A stretch of DNA of 64,000 nt from Allobosea sp035944375 (GTDB lineage Bacteria; Pseudomonadota; Alphaproteobacteria; Rhizobiales; Beijerinckiaceae). This document shows, one piece after another, positions 1 to 7,961 of this stretch; position 1 is the first letter of the stretch, and every line of letters starts with the position of its first letter. The translations under genes and the position numbers were made by a program. The DNA is taken from NCBI RefSeq assembly GCF_035944375.1, contig NZ_DASZBE010000023.1, one strand, 5' to 3'. The notes beneath the pieces were generated by a model. The model saw only the letters and a list, made by a program, of their open reading frames with translations, had not been told where the DNA came from and made no database searches.

Positions 1-474
1 CACCGCCAGCGCATTGGTGCCACGGTCGAGCCAGCCGCCCGGCCGGAAGCCGCAGGCGATGCCGAGCGGCAGCGCGATGGCATAGGACAAAAGCCAGCCG
101 AGCGCGCCGAGCCCGAGCGTGAAGCGGCCGTGCTCGGCGAGCTCCCGCCAGACCGGCTGGCGCGACACCAGCGAATGGCCGAGATCGCCCTGCGCCAGGC
201 GGCCGATCCAGCTCGCATATTGCGCCAGGAGAGGCCGATCCAAGCCCTCCTGCTCGCGCACTCGCGCGACAGACTCCGCCGTGACGCGGTCGTCGCCGCT
301 GCGGGCGGCGGCGATCCGCAAGGCCGCATCCCCCGGCAGCGCCTGGACGAAGGCGAAACAGAGGCTGGCGAGGACGAGCGCCGTCAGCACCGCCTGCACC
401 AGACGTGAGGCGACGATGCGCAGGACGGTGCCCGCGGCGCCGCCGGGCCAGAACGAAGACCGGGCTGCACTCAC
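1..474 (-). CDS. ABC transporter permease, DppB/OppB/NikB type (partial, C-terminus beyond left edge)
   Basis: This is the N-terminal 158 codons of an inner-membrane permease of the peptide/nickel ABC family. The GTG start at 474 overlaps the TGA of the binding-protein gene (GTGA), so translation is probably coupled. A first membrane segment (residues about 17-37, LVQAVLTALVLASLCFAFVQ) is followed by the family-typical LPGDAA stretch and a periplasmic region with LLAQYASWIGRLAQGDLGHS, the standard beginning of DppB-type permeases. A second membrane segment begins near residue 130. It is third in the operon after the methyltransferase and binding protein, downstream of the cobalamin riboswitch. 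The second permease and ATPases expected for this family would lie left of the window. Family assignment is firm; the substrate is inferred only from context (cobalt or another metal chelate). Confidence 0.85.
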   Translation of the reverse strand, partial: MSAARSSFWPGGAAGTVLRIVASRLVQAVLTALVLASLCFAFVQALPGDAALRIAAARSGDDRVTAESVARVREQEGLDRPLLAQYASWIGRLAQGDLGHSLVSRQPVWRELAEHGRFTLGLGALGWLLSYAIALPLGIACGFRPGGWLDRGTNALAV

Positions 475-2024
475 GACGCGATCGTGACCCTGTCGAGGAA
501 GTAGCGCTGCTCGAGCGGGTCCGTGACGAAGCCGGAGACCCGCGGATGAACGGCGACGATCTGGTCGTACCAGGTCACGGGGATGATCGGCAGCTCCTCA
601 TGGATGATGCCGGCGATGGCGCGCCTTGCCGTGGCGCGGCGCTTGTCGTCCGCCTCGGCGAGATAGCGCGCCACCTCCTGCCTCAACCCATCATGGCGCC
701 AGCCGGTGGTGCCCGTCGAGCCCGGCGCGATGCTGTCGGCGGCATAGTCCAGCGCGATGGTACCGATCGGGTCGGGCACGATGACGAGATTGCGCGAGCT
801 GAGACCCAGTTCGAGCGAGCCGTCCTTCTGCGCCTCAAAGATCGCCTGCGCCTCGCCGACGCTGATGGCGAGATCGAAGCCGATCGCGCGCAGCTGCGCC
901 TGCATCGCGGTGGCGATCACCGGCAGCTCAGGCCGGTTGGCGAAGGTGCGGACGGTGCCGGCGAAGCGCACGCCGCCCTTGGCGCGGATGCCGTCGGCGC
1001 CGCGCGGCCAACCGGCGGCGTCGAGCAGGGCGTTGGCGGCCGTGACATCCTGCCGGAGCGGGGCCAGGTCGGCGAAGTGCCATTCGGCCAGCGTCGGCGG
1101 CAGGTACTGCGTCGCTGCCAGCGCCTTGTTGCGCATGATGCCCGCCGCGATGCCCTCGCGATCGAGTGCCATGCTCAGCGCCCGGCGCACCGGAGCTTCG
1201 GCGAATTGCGGCTTGGCGCAGTTCAGCATCAGGATGTGGGTGCGCGGAATGATCACCCGCTCGATCGTCATGCCGGCCGATCCCGCGCGGCCGACGCCCT
1301 GCGCCGCCAGGTTGAAGACGATGTCGGCATCCTTGGCGACGGCGATGTTGGTGCGGGTGTCGCCATTGGCGACCGCGTCATAGCGCACGGCGGCGACGCG
1401 CGCCTTCTCGCCCCAATAGACTTCGTGCCGGACCAGCGCCAGGCTGCGGGGCAGCTCGGCCGCGCCGATCTTGAACGGGCCCGTGCCGATGATCGCCCGC
1501 ACGCGGCCCTCGCCGTCGAAGGCGCCGGGCGCCAGCAGCGCGGCCGAGTTGTCGACGAGATAGGACAGCAGGGGGCCGAACGGCTTCTCAAGCTTCAGCA
1601 CGAGGTCCTGACCATCTGCATGGACGGCGGCGATGCCGGCGCGCTTCAGATAGAGCGAGTGCGGCAGCAGCCGGTCGAAGGACGCCTTGGCGGCGGCGGC
1701 ATCGAGCCGCGTGCCGTCATGGAACACGGCGTCGCGCAGCCGGAAGCGCCATTGCAGCCCGTCGTCGCTGACGCTCCAGGACTGGGCCAGGCCCGGCGCG
1801 ATGCGCCCGTCCGGCAGCGAGGCGACGAGTGTTTCCGTGATGCCGGCGCGGGTGAAGGTGAAGCCGGATTCGCCAAGCTGGAGGGTCTTGACCTCCCAGG
1901 GCTGGGCGATGCGCAGCTCGGCCGGGCCCGCAGCCTGGGCGATGGTCGGGCGCGCGGCGAGCGCGGCCGCGCCGGCGAGCGCGCCCGACAGGAGGGCGCG
2001 ACGGTCGAGGGGCGTGGACATCAT
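471..2024 (-). CDS. ABC transporter substrate-binding protein, SBP_bac_5 (NikA/DppA type), Tat-exported
   Basis: A 517-residue periplasmic receptor of the peptide/nickel family, of normal length for the group. The N-terminus has a twin-arginine signal (DRRALLSGALAGAAALAA). Family signatures include the GLAQSWSVSDDGLQWRFRLR block near residue 80-100, the IIGTGPFKIG block and the YWGEK motif. ATG at 2024 overlaps the stop of the methyltransferase gene, and a second ATG follows immediately, so either could be used. The permease starts inside the stop codon. Tat rather than Sec export is seen in several metal or chelate receptors of this family. Because the operon has a cobalamin riboswitch, the likely ligand is cobalt, a cobalt chelate or a corrinoid-related compound; this is inference, and an ordinary peptide or nickel ligand is possible. 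Confidence 0.85.
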   Translation of the reverse strand: MMSTPLDRRALLSGALAGAAALAARPTIAQAAGPAELRIAQPWEVKTLQLGESGFTFTRAGITETLVASLPDGRIAPGLAQSWSVSDDGLQWRFRLRDAVFHDGTRLDAAAAKASFDRLLPHSLYLKRAGIAAVHADGQDLVLKLEKPFGPLLSYLVDNSAALLAPGAFDGEGRVRAIIGTGPFKIGAAELPRSLALVRHEVYWGEKARVAAVRYDAVANGDTRTNIAVAKDADIVFNLAAQGVGRAGSAGMTIERVIIPRTHILMLNCAKPQFAEAPVRRALSMALDREGIAAGIMRNKALAATQYLPPTLAEWHFADLAPLRQDVTAANALLDAAGWPRGADGIRAKGGVRFAGTVRTFANRPELPVIATAMQAQLRAIGFDLAISVGEAQAIFEAQKDGSLELGLSSRNLVIVPDPIGTIALDYAADSIAPGSTGTTGWRHDGLRQEVARYLAEADDKRRATARRAIAGIIHEELPIIPVTWYDQIVAVHPRVSGFVTDPLEQRYFLDRVTIAS

Positions 2025-2866
2025 GGGGAGGCTCCGGGGGTATTGGCGGCGAGCATCGGCTTGCGGGCCGAGAGGATGAAGGTGTCGTCATAGGTCGCGA
2101 GCAGCCGCAGCCGCTCGCTCCAGGAGGCGGAGGCGAACTGGCGGCGCCCGATTCCGGTCAAGGGTCCGGTGCGGAAGGCAACGAAGCCGGCGGCCGACGC
2201 CATGGCGGCGAGGGCGGGCGCCTTGAGCCCGTCGCGGAAGAAGACGCCGCGCATGATCCGCCGATGCGCCGCCTCGTCCCAGAGACGTGGCGCGGCCGTC
2301 AGCCGGTCGACCCAGCCCGACAGGCGCTGCAGCAGCCTCGCCCTCCGCGAGCGGTTGACCCAGTCGCCATCGATCACGACCAGCGCCCCGCCGGGCTTCA
2401 GCACGCGCAGCCAGTCCGCCAGGGCGGCCTGCGGATCGACCAGCGTCCAGACGAGGTTCCGGCAGATCACCAGATCGTAGCGGGCGTCGGGCATCATCGT
2501 GTTCTCGGCATCGCTGAGATGAAAGCGCACGGCGGAGCCACGGTGCTTGCGCTTCGCCCGCTCGATCATCGGCTCGCAGAGATCGATGGCATCGACGCTG
2601 CAGCCGAAGCCGAGCAGCACCCGCGTGACCTCGCCCGTGCCGGAGGCGAGCTCGAGCACACGGTCGCCGGGGCCGATCGGGGCATGGTGCGCGATCAGTC
2701 TCGACCAGGCGTCGAACTCGCCGCGCGACCTGATCTTGTGGCCATAGGAGAGATCGAAGGTCTCGGCGCGCCTCGACCAATAGGCGCGGATCTCGTCCTT
2801 CAGGCCGAAATTCGCTCCCGATGGCCCAGCGTCCTGCGCGGCATCTAGGGTTGTTTCCTGCAGCAT
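2021..2866 (-). CDS. Class I SAM-dependent methyltransferase (UbiE/Methyltransf_11-like), first gene of B12-riboswitch operon
   Basis: A 281-residue soluble protein with a Rossmann methyltransferase core. Motif I is VLELASGTGEV (residues 70-80), the acidic ribose-binding loop follows at DAIDLCEPMIERA, and a post-motif region reads LVICRNLVWTLVDPQAALADWLRVLKPGG, the classical small-molecule class I arrangement. It is the first gene after the cobalamin riboswitch, 139 bp from the B12 box, and its stop overlaps the start of the binding protein (ATGA), so all three genes should be co-expressed under B12 limitation. It is not one of the recognisable cobalamin-ring methyltransferases (CobA/CbiE/CbiF type have a different fold). 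I infer a role in making or modifying a chelator taken up by the adjacent transporter; the substrate is unknown. Confidence 0.8.
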   Translation of the reverse strand: MLQETTLDAAQDAGPSGANFGLKDEIRAYWSRRAETFDLSYGHKIRSRGEFDAWSRLIAHHAPIGPGDRVLELASGTGEVTRVLLGFGCSVDAIDLCEPMIERAKRKHRGSAVRFHLSDAENTMMPDARYDLVICRNLVWTLVDPQAALADWLRVLKPGGALVVIDGDWVNRSRRARLLQRLSGWVDRLTAAPRLWDEAAHRRIMRGVFFRDGLKAPALAAMASAAGFVAFRTGPLTGIGRRQFASASWSERLRLLATYDDTFILSARKPMLAANTPGASP

Positions 2867-3004
2867 CCGTCACCGGGCTCCCGCGAGCGGGGAGCGGTCG
2901 GTGCTGTGGCGCCGTTGCGTTCCGGACGCGCGAAAAACCCGCGCGGGAGAGCGACCGTCATCAGAGCTCCTTCCGGGGCACCCCGCCCGGTCGATTGGCT
3001 TCAC

Positions 3005-3176
3005 GACGTCGGCAGGTCTCCTGGCTCGCGGGTCGATGCTCCGTTCGGCCTTCCCGGGCGAACCCAGTGGCATGATCGAACGTCGCTCGCCGCTGACAGT
3101 TGCGGGGGCAGCTCCGGATTTGCGCCCTCGCAGGCGCTCACCGGATTCCCTTTTGATCCCTCTCGGGAACCGACGC
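3005..3176 (-). promoter_or_regulatory. Cobalamin (AdoCbl) riboswitch
   Basis: Read on the minus strand the stretch has the landmarks of a cobalamin riboswitch in order: CGGTTCCC near 3172, GGGAATCCGGTG, GCGCAAATCCGGAGCTG, CCCCCGCAACTGT, a CCACTGGG/GGGAAGGC region, and the B12 box AGCCAGGAGACCTGCC at 3011-3026. It ends about 140 bp before the methyltransferase ATG at 2866, room enough for an expression platform. High B12 is expected to shut the downstream operon (methyltransferase, binding protein, permease). The rest of 2867-3276 holds no gene. Confidence 0.95.
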
Positions 3177-3276
3177 GGCGAAAAGAGCATGCCGGATGCT
3201 GCGCCGCAAGACAGAATGTCGCAGGCCATCGCGGGCGCGGCGCGGCGCCCGGTTTTTCCGAGATCGCGCATATGGC

Positions 3277-4503
3277 TCAGGCCGCTTGCCGATCCCAGGA
3301 GGGGAAGGGATCCTCGAGCGCGAGCAGGCCCTGCGTCATGCCGGTCGCCGGGCTGCCGGTGAGGCAGGAATCGAGCAGGGCGCGAATCGCCGCCTCGTCC
3401 ATCGCCTGCGTGCCGATGAAGACCAGTTCCTGGCGCCGGTCGCCCCAGGTCTGCGACCAGTGCTTGCGCATCAGCGAGGCGAACTCCTCCGAGCGCGGCC
3501 AGCGTTCCTTGGGCACGGCGGCCCACCAGCTGCCCATGCCCTCGGTGCGGGTGATGCGACCGGCCAGCGAGTATTCGCCGACCCAGCGCGGCCGCGTCGC
3601 CAGCCAGAAATGGCCCTTGGCGCGGATCACGCCGGGCAGGCGCTGCTCCAGCAGATCGTACAGCTTGCGCGGGTGGAAGGGGCGGCGCGCCCGGTAAACG
3701 AAGGAGCGGATGCCGTATTCCTCGGTCTCCGGGACATGGTCCTTGAAGCCGAACAATTCCTTGTGCCAGAGCGGATGCTCCTGCGAGCGCTCCTCGCTGT
3801 AGAGCTTCGTGTCGAGCACAGCGGCCAGCGGCACGCGGCCGAAATCGGCCTCGACGATCCTTGCGTCGGCATTCAGACCGCGCACGACCTGGCGGACCTG
3901 CTCGCGCTGCTGCGGCGTCGCCTCGCCGATCTTGTTGATGACGACGACGTCGGCGAATTCGATCTGCTCGACCAGGAGATCGACCAGCGTGCGGCCATCG
4001 CCCTCGCCCGCCGTCTCGCCGCGATCGGCCAGGAAGTCGCGGCTGTCGTAATCGGCGAGCAGGTTGAGCGCATCGACGACCGTGACCATGGTGTCGAGCC
4101 GCGCGACATCGTCGAGCGACTGGTCGTTTTCGTCGCGGAAGGAGAAGGTCGCGGCGATCGGCAGCGGCTCGGCGATGCCGGTGCCCTCGATCAGCAGGTA
4201 GTCGAAGCGCTTCTCGGCGGCGAGCCGGCGGACTTCGCTGAGGAGATCGTCGCGCAGCGTGCAGCAGATGCAGCCATTGCTCATCTCGACCAGCTTCTCC
4301 TGCGTCTGCGACAGGTCCGCCCCGCCCTCGCGCACCAGGTCAGCGTCGATATTGACCTCGCTCATGTCGTTGACGATGACCGCCACACGCTTGCCCTCGC
4401 GGTTGTTGAGGATGTGGTTCAGCAGCGTCGTCTTGCCGGCACCGAGAAAGCCGGACAGCACGGTCACGGGCAGGCGGCGGTCGATGAAGAGGGCCTCGGT
4501 CAT
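3277..4503 (-). CDS. zigA: COG0523 (CobW/ZigA) family metal-chaperone GTPase
   Basis: A 408-residue P-loop GTPase. The Walker A GFLGAGKTT is at residues 18-26 and the family metal-binding CxCC motif (CICC) at 78-81; a GTG-IAEP switch region follows, then a C-terminal CobW_C domain with WLATRPRWVGEYSLAG and WWAAVPKERWP, wording typical of the zinc-responsive ZigA/YciC branch. The base-recognition loop reads NKIG rather than NKxD. ATG at 4503 is preferred because the reading frame upstream has no conserved sequence and a Zur-like box lies 29-51 bp in front of it. It should hydrolyse GTP to insert or deliver zinc when zinc is scarce. A CobW role in cobalamin synthesis is the alternative, given the riboswitch just downstream, but sequence and operator favour zinc. 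Confidence 0.88.
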   Translation of the reverse strand: MTEALFIDRRLPVTVLSGFLGAGKTTLLNHILNNREGKRVAVIVNDMSEVNIDADLVREGGADLSQTQEKLVEMSNGCICCTLRDDLLSEVRRLAAEKRFDYLLIEGTGIAEPLPIAATFSFRDENDQSLDDVARLDTMVTVVDALNLLADYDSRDFLADRGETAGEGDGRTLVDLLVEQIEFADVVVINKIGEATPQQREQVRQVVRGLNADARIVEADFGRVPLAAVLDTKLYSEERSQEHPLWHKELFGFKDHVPETEEYGIRSFVYRARRPFHPRKLYDLLEQRLPGVIRAKGHFWLATRPRWVGEYSLAGRITRTEGMGSWWAAVPKERWPRSEEFASLMRKHWSQTWGDRRQELVFIGTQAMDEAAIRALLDSCLTGSPATGMTQGLLALEDPFPSWDRQAA

Positions 4504-4531
4504 GGCGGGCAGTCCCAAGAGAGATCGTCGG

Positions 4532-4554
4532 ATTTTGTTACAGTATAACATTAC
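4532..4554 (-). promoter_or_regulatory. Zur-box-like operator in divergent zigA / DUF2946 promoter region
   Basis: On the minus strand the site reads GTAATGTTATACTGTAAC followed by AAAAT, a close match to the proteobacterial Zur consensus (GnAATGTTATAnTATAACATTnC). It lies 29 bp upstream of the zigA ATG and 48 bp upstream of a candidate -35 for the divergent DUF2946/PCuAC/FecBCD genes, so it could control one or both. Confidence 0.7.
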
Positions 4555-4601
4555 TCGGTTGTCAACGGCCCCGGCGGACAAGCCGCCGCAGCGTCCCCCC
4601 T

Positions 4602-4629
4602 TTGACAGGCCTCGTCCCGGTGCTAGGAA
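4602..4629 (+). promoter_or_regulatory. Candidate sigma-70 promoter for the DUF2946-PCuAC-ABC operon
   Basis: TTGACA at 4602-4607 and TAGGAA at 4624-4629 are separated by 16 bp. Transcription would begin near 4636, only a few bases before the GGGAGA ribosome site (4637-4642) of the TTG start at 4650, giving a very short leader. The -35 is perfect; the -10 is weak. Confidence 0.35.
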
Positions 4630-4649
4630 GCGAGCCGGGAGACCCGTCC

Positions 4650-5048
4650 TTGTCCGCATTCCGCAAAAACGCAGCATCTCGCCGTTGGGTCGCGATCATC
4701 GCGGCCTATCTGCTCGTGCTGCAGGCGGTCTTCACGGGGCTGGCCTCGGGGGCCCATGCCGCGAGCATGAGCCTCGACCGGTCGCTGGCCCTGGCACTCT
4801 GCGCGCCGGGCGAGATGCCGGCGCCCTCGGCCTCCGACCAGGGCACGGCCCAGCATGACCGCACGAGCTGTTGCGTGATCGGCTGCGCCCTGTCGGGCGG
4901 CGGCCTGCCCGCACCCGCCGCGAGCTTCGTGCCGGTCGTTCACCGCCCCGTCGATCTGGTCGCCTTCGCGCGCCATCTCGACGCGCCGCAGGGCTATGTC
5001 GCCGGCCATTCGCCGGCCAATCCGCGCGCGCCCCCCGCTCTCGTCTGA
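4650..5048 (+). CDS. DUF2946 family protein (predicted exported, copper-associated)
   Basis: A 132-residue small protein. An N-terminal basic stretch and hydrophobic helix (VAIIAAYLLVLQAVFTGLA) end in AHA-AS, a plausible Sec signal or membrane anchor. The middle carries CCVIGCALSGG, the Cys-rich core characteristic of DUF2946. The TTG at 4650 is chosen because GGGAGA sits 7 bp upstream; the earlier TTG at 4602 is the -35 hexamer of the candidate promoter. Function is unknown, but DUF2946 genes are commonly found beside copper-handling genes, and here a PCuAC copper chaperone gene follows on the same strand. The Cys pair may bind metal in the periplasm; this is inference. Confidence 0.6.
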   Translation: MSAFRKNAASRRWVAIIAAYLLVLQAVFTGLASGAHAASMSLDRSLALALCAPGEMPAPSASDQGTAQHDRTSCCVIGCALSGGGLPAPAASFVPVVHRPVDLVAFARHLDAPQGYVAGHSPANPRAPPALV

Positions 5049-5314
5049 GCCAGACCCGGGCCGAGCCGGCGCAGCGCGCACTTCGCGACGCCGGCCGCCA
5101 CGGCCGCGACGGGTTTCGCGCCCCGCCACCCCGGCAATCTCGCCGACGGCCGCGCCGACCCAGCCCCTCCGTCTGGCCACCCGTCCCTGACCGCCTCGCG
5201 GTCCCTCTGCCGCGCTTCTTGAGCCGGCGATCTCCGCAGTCGCGCGCAACCCGCCCCGACTGCGGCCCGACACAAGCTTCCGCCCAAAGTCATCAACCCC
5301 TCGAGGAACCTGCC
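5049..5314. other. Intergenic region, no gene seen
   Basis: This 266-bp GC-rich stretch separates DUF2946 from the PCuAC gene. No conserved reading frame, clear terminator or promoter is visible; only the GAGGAA ribosome site at 5303-5308 for the next gene is recognisable. Confidence 0.5.
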
Positions 5315-5788
5315 ATGAACAAGCCCGTCCATTATCTCGCCGCCGCGATGCTGACCCTGACCAGCGTCGTGGCGCTGGCGCATGACTACTCGCTCGGCTC
5401 GCTCAAGATCGATCATCCCTGGACGCGCGCGACGCCCGGCGGCGCCAAGGTCGCCGGCGGCTATCTGACGATCCAGAACAGCGGCAGCGCGCCCGACCGG
5501 CTGCTCGGCGGCTCGTCCGAGATCGCCGGCCGCGTCGAAATCCACGAGATGGCGGTGAAGGACGGCATCATGACGATGCGGCCGCTGCCCGAGGGGCTCG
5601 AGGTCAAGCCGGGCGACAAGGCCGAGCTGAAGCCCGGCGGCTACCACATCATGTTCATGGAGCTGAAGCGCCCGCTGAAGGAGGGCGAGCGGGTCAAGGG
5701 CACGCTACAGTTCGAGAAGGCCGGCACGGTCGCGGTCGAATTCGCCGTCCAGGGCGTCGGCGCCCGCGACACCGGCCACAAGCACTGA
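5315..5788 (+). CDS. PCuAC-type periplasmic copper chaperone
   Basis: A 157-residue exported protein with a Sec signal peptide (to about residue 22, VVALAHDYS). The PCuAC copper site is complete: HEM in RVEIHEMAVKDGIMTM and HIMFM further on, matching the H-x10-M-x(21-22)-H-x-M pattern that binds Cu(I). A histidine-containing tail (GHKH) may add metal binding. Members deliver copper in the periplasm, typically to cytochrome oxidase CuA. ATG 5315 has GAGGAA seven bases upstream. It is followed after 20 bp by a FecB-type binding protein, so it probably belongs to the same operon, suggesting that the ABC importer also handles a metal or metal chelate. Confidence 0.88.
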   Translation: MNKPVHYLAAAMLTLTSVVALAHDYSLGSLKIDHPWTRATPGGAKVAGGYLTIQNSGSAPDRLLGGSSEIAGRVEIHEMAVKDGIMTMRPLPEGLEVKPGDKAELKPGGYHIMFMELKRPLKEGERVKGTLQFEKAGTVAVEFAVQGVGARDTGHKH

Positions 5789-5808
5789 AGCGAGAGAAGC
5801 AACACCAA

Positions 5809-6924
5809 ATGCGTTTCTCGCTCACATCGCTCATGGCCGGCGCGGCCCTGCTGGCCTCATCGCTGTCGGCGCTCGCCGCCCCCACCGAGATCACCGACGC
5901 GCTCGGCCGCAAGGTCACGGTCGCGCTGCCGGTCAAGCGCGTCGCGGTGAACTTCAATTTCGAGGAGTTCACCGCGGTCGCCGGCGTCGAAGGCTGGCAG
6001 AAGGTCGTCGGCATCTCGCGCGCGCCCTGGGAAGGCTGGCGGCCGGTGATCTTCAACCGCTACAAGGCGGTGATCCCCAACCTCGCCGCGATGCCCGATA
6101 TCGGCCACAGCGACGACAACAGCTTCAGCGCCGAGAAGGTCATCGGCCTGAAGCCAGACGTGCTGCTGATGTCGGAATGGGGCTACAAGGCCCTGGCCAC
6201 CCAGATGCAGCAGATCGAGGGCGCCGGCATCCCCGTCGTCATCATCGACTACAACGCCCAGCTGCTCGAGCGCCATCTCGCCTCGACTCGCGCGCTCGGC
6301 AAGGTGATGGGGGCGGAAGCCCGGGCCGAAGGTCTCGCGAGCCTCTATGAGCGCGAGTACAACGACGTGCTCGCCCGCGTCGCGAAGGCCAAGGCCGCGG
6401 GCGCGCCGACCAAGAAGGTCTATGTCGAGCTCGGCCAGGCCGAGGCGGAGACGGTCGGCAACACCTACAACAACACGATGTGGGGCAAGATCATCACCAC
6501 GCTGGGTGCGCAGAACATCGCCACCGGCAAGATCCCCGGCCCCTGGGGACCGCTCAATGCGGAAGCGGTGATCGCCGAGAACCCGGACCTGATCCTGATG
6601 GCCTCGTCCTCCTGGGTGAACCGGCCCAAGGCGGTGCGCACCGGCTACGACATCCCCGAGACGGAAACCCGCGCCAGCCTGATGCCCTATGCGCAGCGCC
6701 CCGGCTGGGCAAATCTGAAGGCGATCCAGGCCGGCGACATCAACGCCATCGAGCACGGCCTCGCCCGCACGCTCTACGACTTCGTGGCCATGCAATACAT
6801 CGGCAAGCGGCTCTATCCGGAGCAGTTCGCGGATGTCGACCCGGTCGCATCCTTCCGGGCCTATCACAAGGCCTTCCTCCCGATCGCCTTCAGCGGCACC
6901 TGGATGCTGCCGCTGAAGCCATGA
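5809..6924 (+). CDS. ABC transporter substrate-binding protein, FecB/BtuF-like (metal chelate class)
   Basis: A 371-residue periplasmic receptor with a Sec signal peptide (cleavage near ALAA, residue 24) and the class III binding-protein layout: an N-terminal ITDALGRKVTVALPVKRV strand, VIGLKPDVLLMSEWG in the first lobe, IPVVIIDY before the single connecting helix, and ENPDLILMAS in the second lobe. These receptors bind ferric siderophores, haem or cobalamin. It follows PCuAC by 20 bp and overlaps the permease start by 4 bp, giving a complete receptor-permease-ATPase set. The substrate cannot be read from the sequence; the Zur-like box and copper chaperone nearby suggest a chelated metal other than, or in addition to, iron. 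Confidence 0.85.
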   Translation: MRFSLTSLMAGAALLASSLSALAAPTEITDALGRKVTVALPVKRVAVNFNFEEFTAVAGVEGWQKVVGISRAPWEGWRPVIFNRYKAVIPNLAAMPDIGHSDDNSFSAEKVIGLKPDVLLMSEWGYKALATQMQQIEGAGIPVVIIDYNAQLLERHLASTRALGKVMGAEARAEGLASLYEREYNDVLARVAKAKAAGAPTKKVYVELGQAEAETVGNTYNNTMWGKIITTLGAQNIATGKIPGPWGPLNAEAVIAENPDLILMASSSWVNRPKAVRTGYDIPETETRASLMPYAQRPGWANLKAIQAGDINAIEHGLARTLYDFVAMQYIGKRLYPEQFADVDPVASFRAYHKAFLPIAFSGTWMLPLKP

Positions 6925-7961
6925 GCGCGATCTCCCTCACCGCGACCTATGCCGCGATGGGCGCGCGCCGCGTCGCGGTGCTCGCCATCGGCTCCGCCGC
7001 CATCCTCGTCAGTCTCGTGCTCGACGTCGCGACGGGGCCGGCCTTCCTGCCGGTCGGCGCCGTGGCGAAGTCGGTGTTCGGGCTGGCGCAGGACCGCACG
7101 GTCGATGCCATCGTCTGGTCGATCCGCCTGCCGATCGCCTTCGTGGCGCTCGTGGTGGGGGCGGCGCTGGGTCTGTCCGGCGCGATCATGCAGACGATCC
7201 TGAACAACCCGCTGGCGTCGAGCTATACGCTCGGCGTCTCGGCCGGGGCCGGCTTCGGAGCGGCGCTCGTCATCGTGCTCGGCGTCGCCATGCCGGTGCC
7301 GGAGGCCTGGGGCATTCCGCTGATGGCCTTCCTCTTCGCCGGCATCGCCTGTGCGGGTGTCTACGGCATCGGCCAGGCGCGGGAATCCTCGCCCGAGATG
7401 CTGGTGCTGGCGGGCATCGCGCTGCTCTTCCTGTTCCAGGCTCTGCTGGCACTGCTGCAGTTCGTCGCCTCGCCCGAGGCGCTGCAGCAGATCGTGTTCT
7501 GGCTGTTCGGCTCGCTGCAGAAGGCGAGCTGGAGCAAGCTCTGGATCATCACGGCGGTGCTCGTCGCCTGCATCCCCCTCCTCATCGTCGATGTCTGGCG
7601 GCTCACCGCGCTGAAGCTCGGCGACGAGCGGGCGCGGGGGCTGGGTGTCGATGTCGCGCGCCTGCGGCTGCGCTCCTTCGTGCTGATCTCGGCGCTGACG
7701 GGCGTCGCGGTCGCCTTCGTCGGGACGATCGGCTTCGTGGGGCTGGTGGCGCCGCATATCGCGCGCATGCTCGTCGGCGAGGACCAGCGCAGCTTCCTGC
7801 CGGCCTCGACGCTCTATGGCGCGCTGCTTTTGTCGCTGGCGTCGATCGCCAGCAAGACCGTTCTGCCCGGCGCGATCGTGCCGATCGGCATCGTCACCTC
7901 GCTGATCGGCGTGCCCTTCTTCGTCTGGCTGATCCTGCGCAACCGGAGGGCCTTCTGGTGA
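6921..7961 (+). CDS. FecCD-family ABC transporter permease
   Basis: A 346-residue inner-membrane protein with eight to ten hydrophobic segments. Family signatures include RLPIAFVALVVGAALGLSGA near residue 70, NNPLASSYTLGVSAGAGFGA, and GTIGFVGLVAPHIARMLVGE near residue 270, the coupling region that contacts the ATPase. ATG 6921 overlaps the receptor stop (ATGA), and its own stop overlaps the GTG of the ATPase. It would homodimerise to form the channel for the chelate bound by the upstream receptor. Confidence 0.9.
   Translation: MSAISLTATYAAMGARRVAVLAIGSAAILVSLVLDVATGPAFLPVGAVAKSVFGLAQDRTVDAIVWSIRLPIAFVALVVGAALGLSGAIMQTILNNPLASSYTLGVSAGAGFGAALVIVLGVAMPVPEAWGIPLMAFLFAGIACAGVYGIGQARESSPEMLVLAGIALLFLFQALLALLQFVASPEALQQIVFWLFGSLQKASWSKLWIITAVLVACIPLLIVDVWRLTALKLGDERARGLGVDVARLRLRSFVLISALTGVAVAFVGTIGFVGLVAPHIARMLVGEDQRSFLPASTLYGALLLSLASIASKTVLPGAIVPIGIVTSLIGVPFFVWLILRNRRAFW

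Noticed and set aside
3233..3257. GGGCGC-N6-GCGCCC hairpin followed by TTTTT on the plus strand
   Set aside because: It looks like an intrinsic terminator, but no plus-strand gene ends here. On the minus strand, after zigA, the U-tract is missing, so I do not call it a terminator.
3277..4503. Calling the COG0523 protein CobW and linking it to the B12 riboswitch
   Set aside because: The riboswitch lies downstream of this gene and acts on the next operon; the Zur-like box and ZigA-type C-terminal wording fit zinc better.
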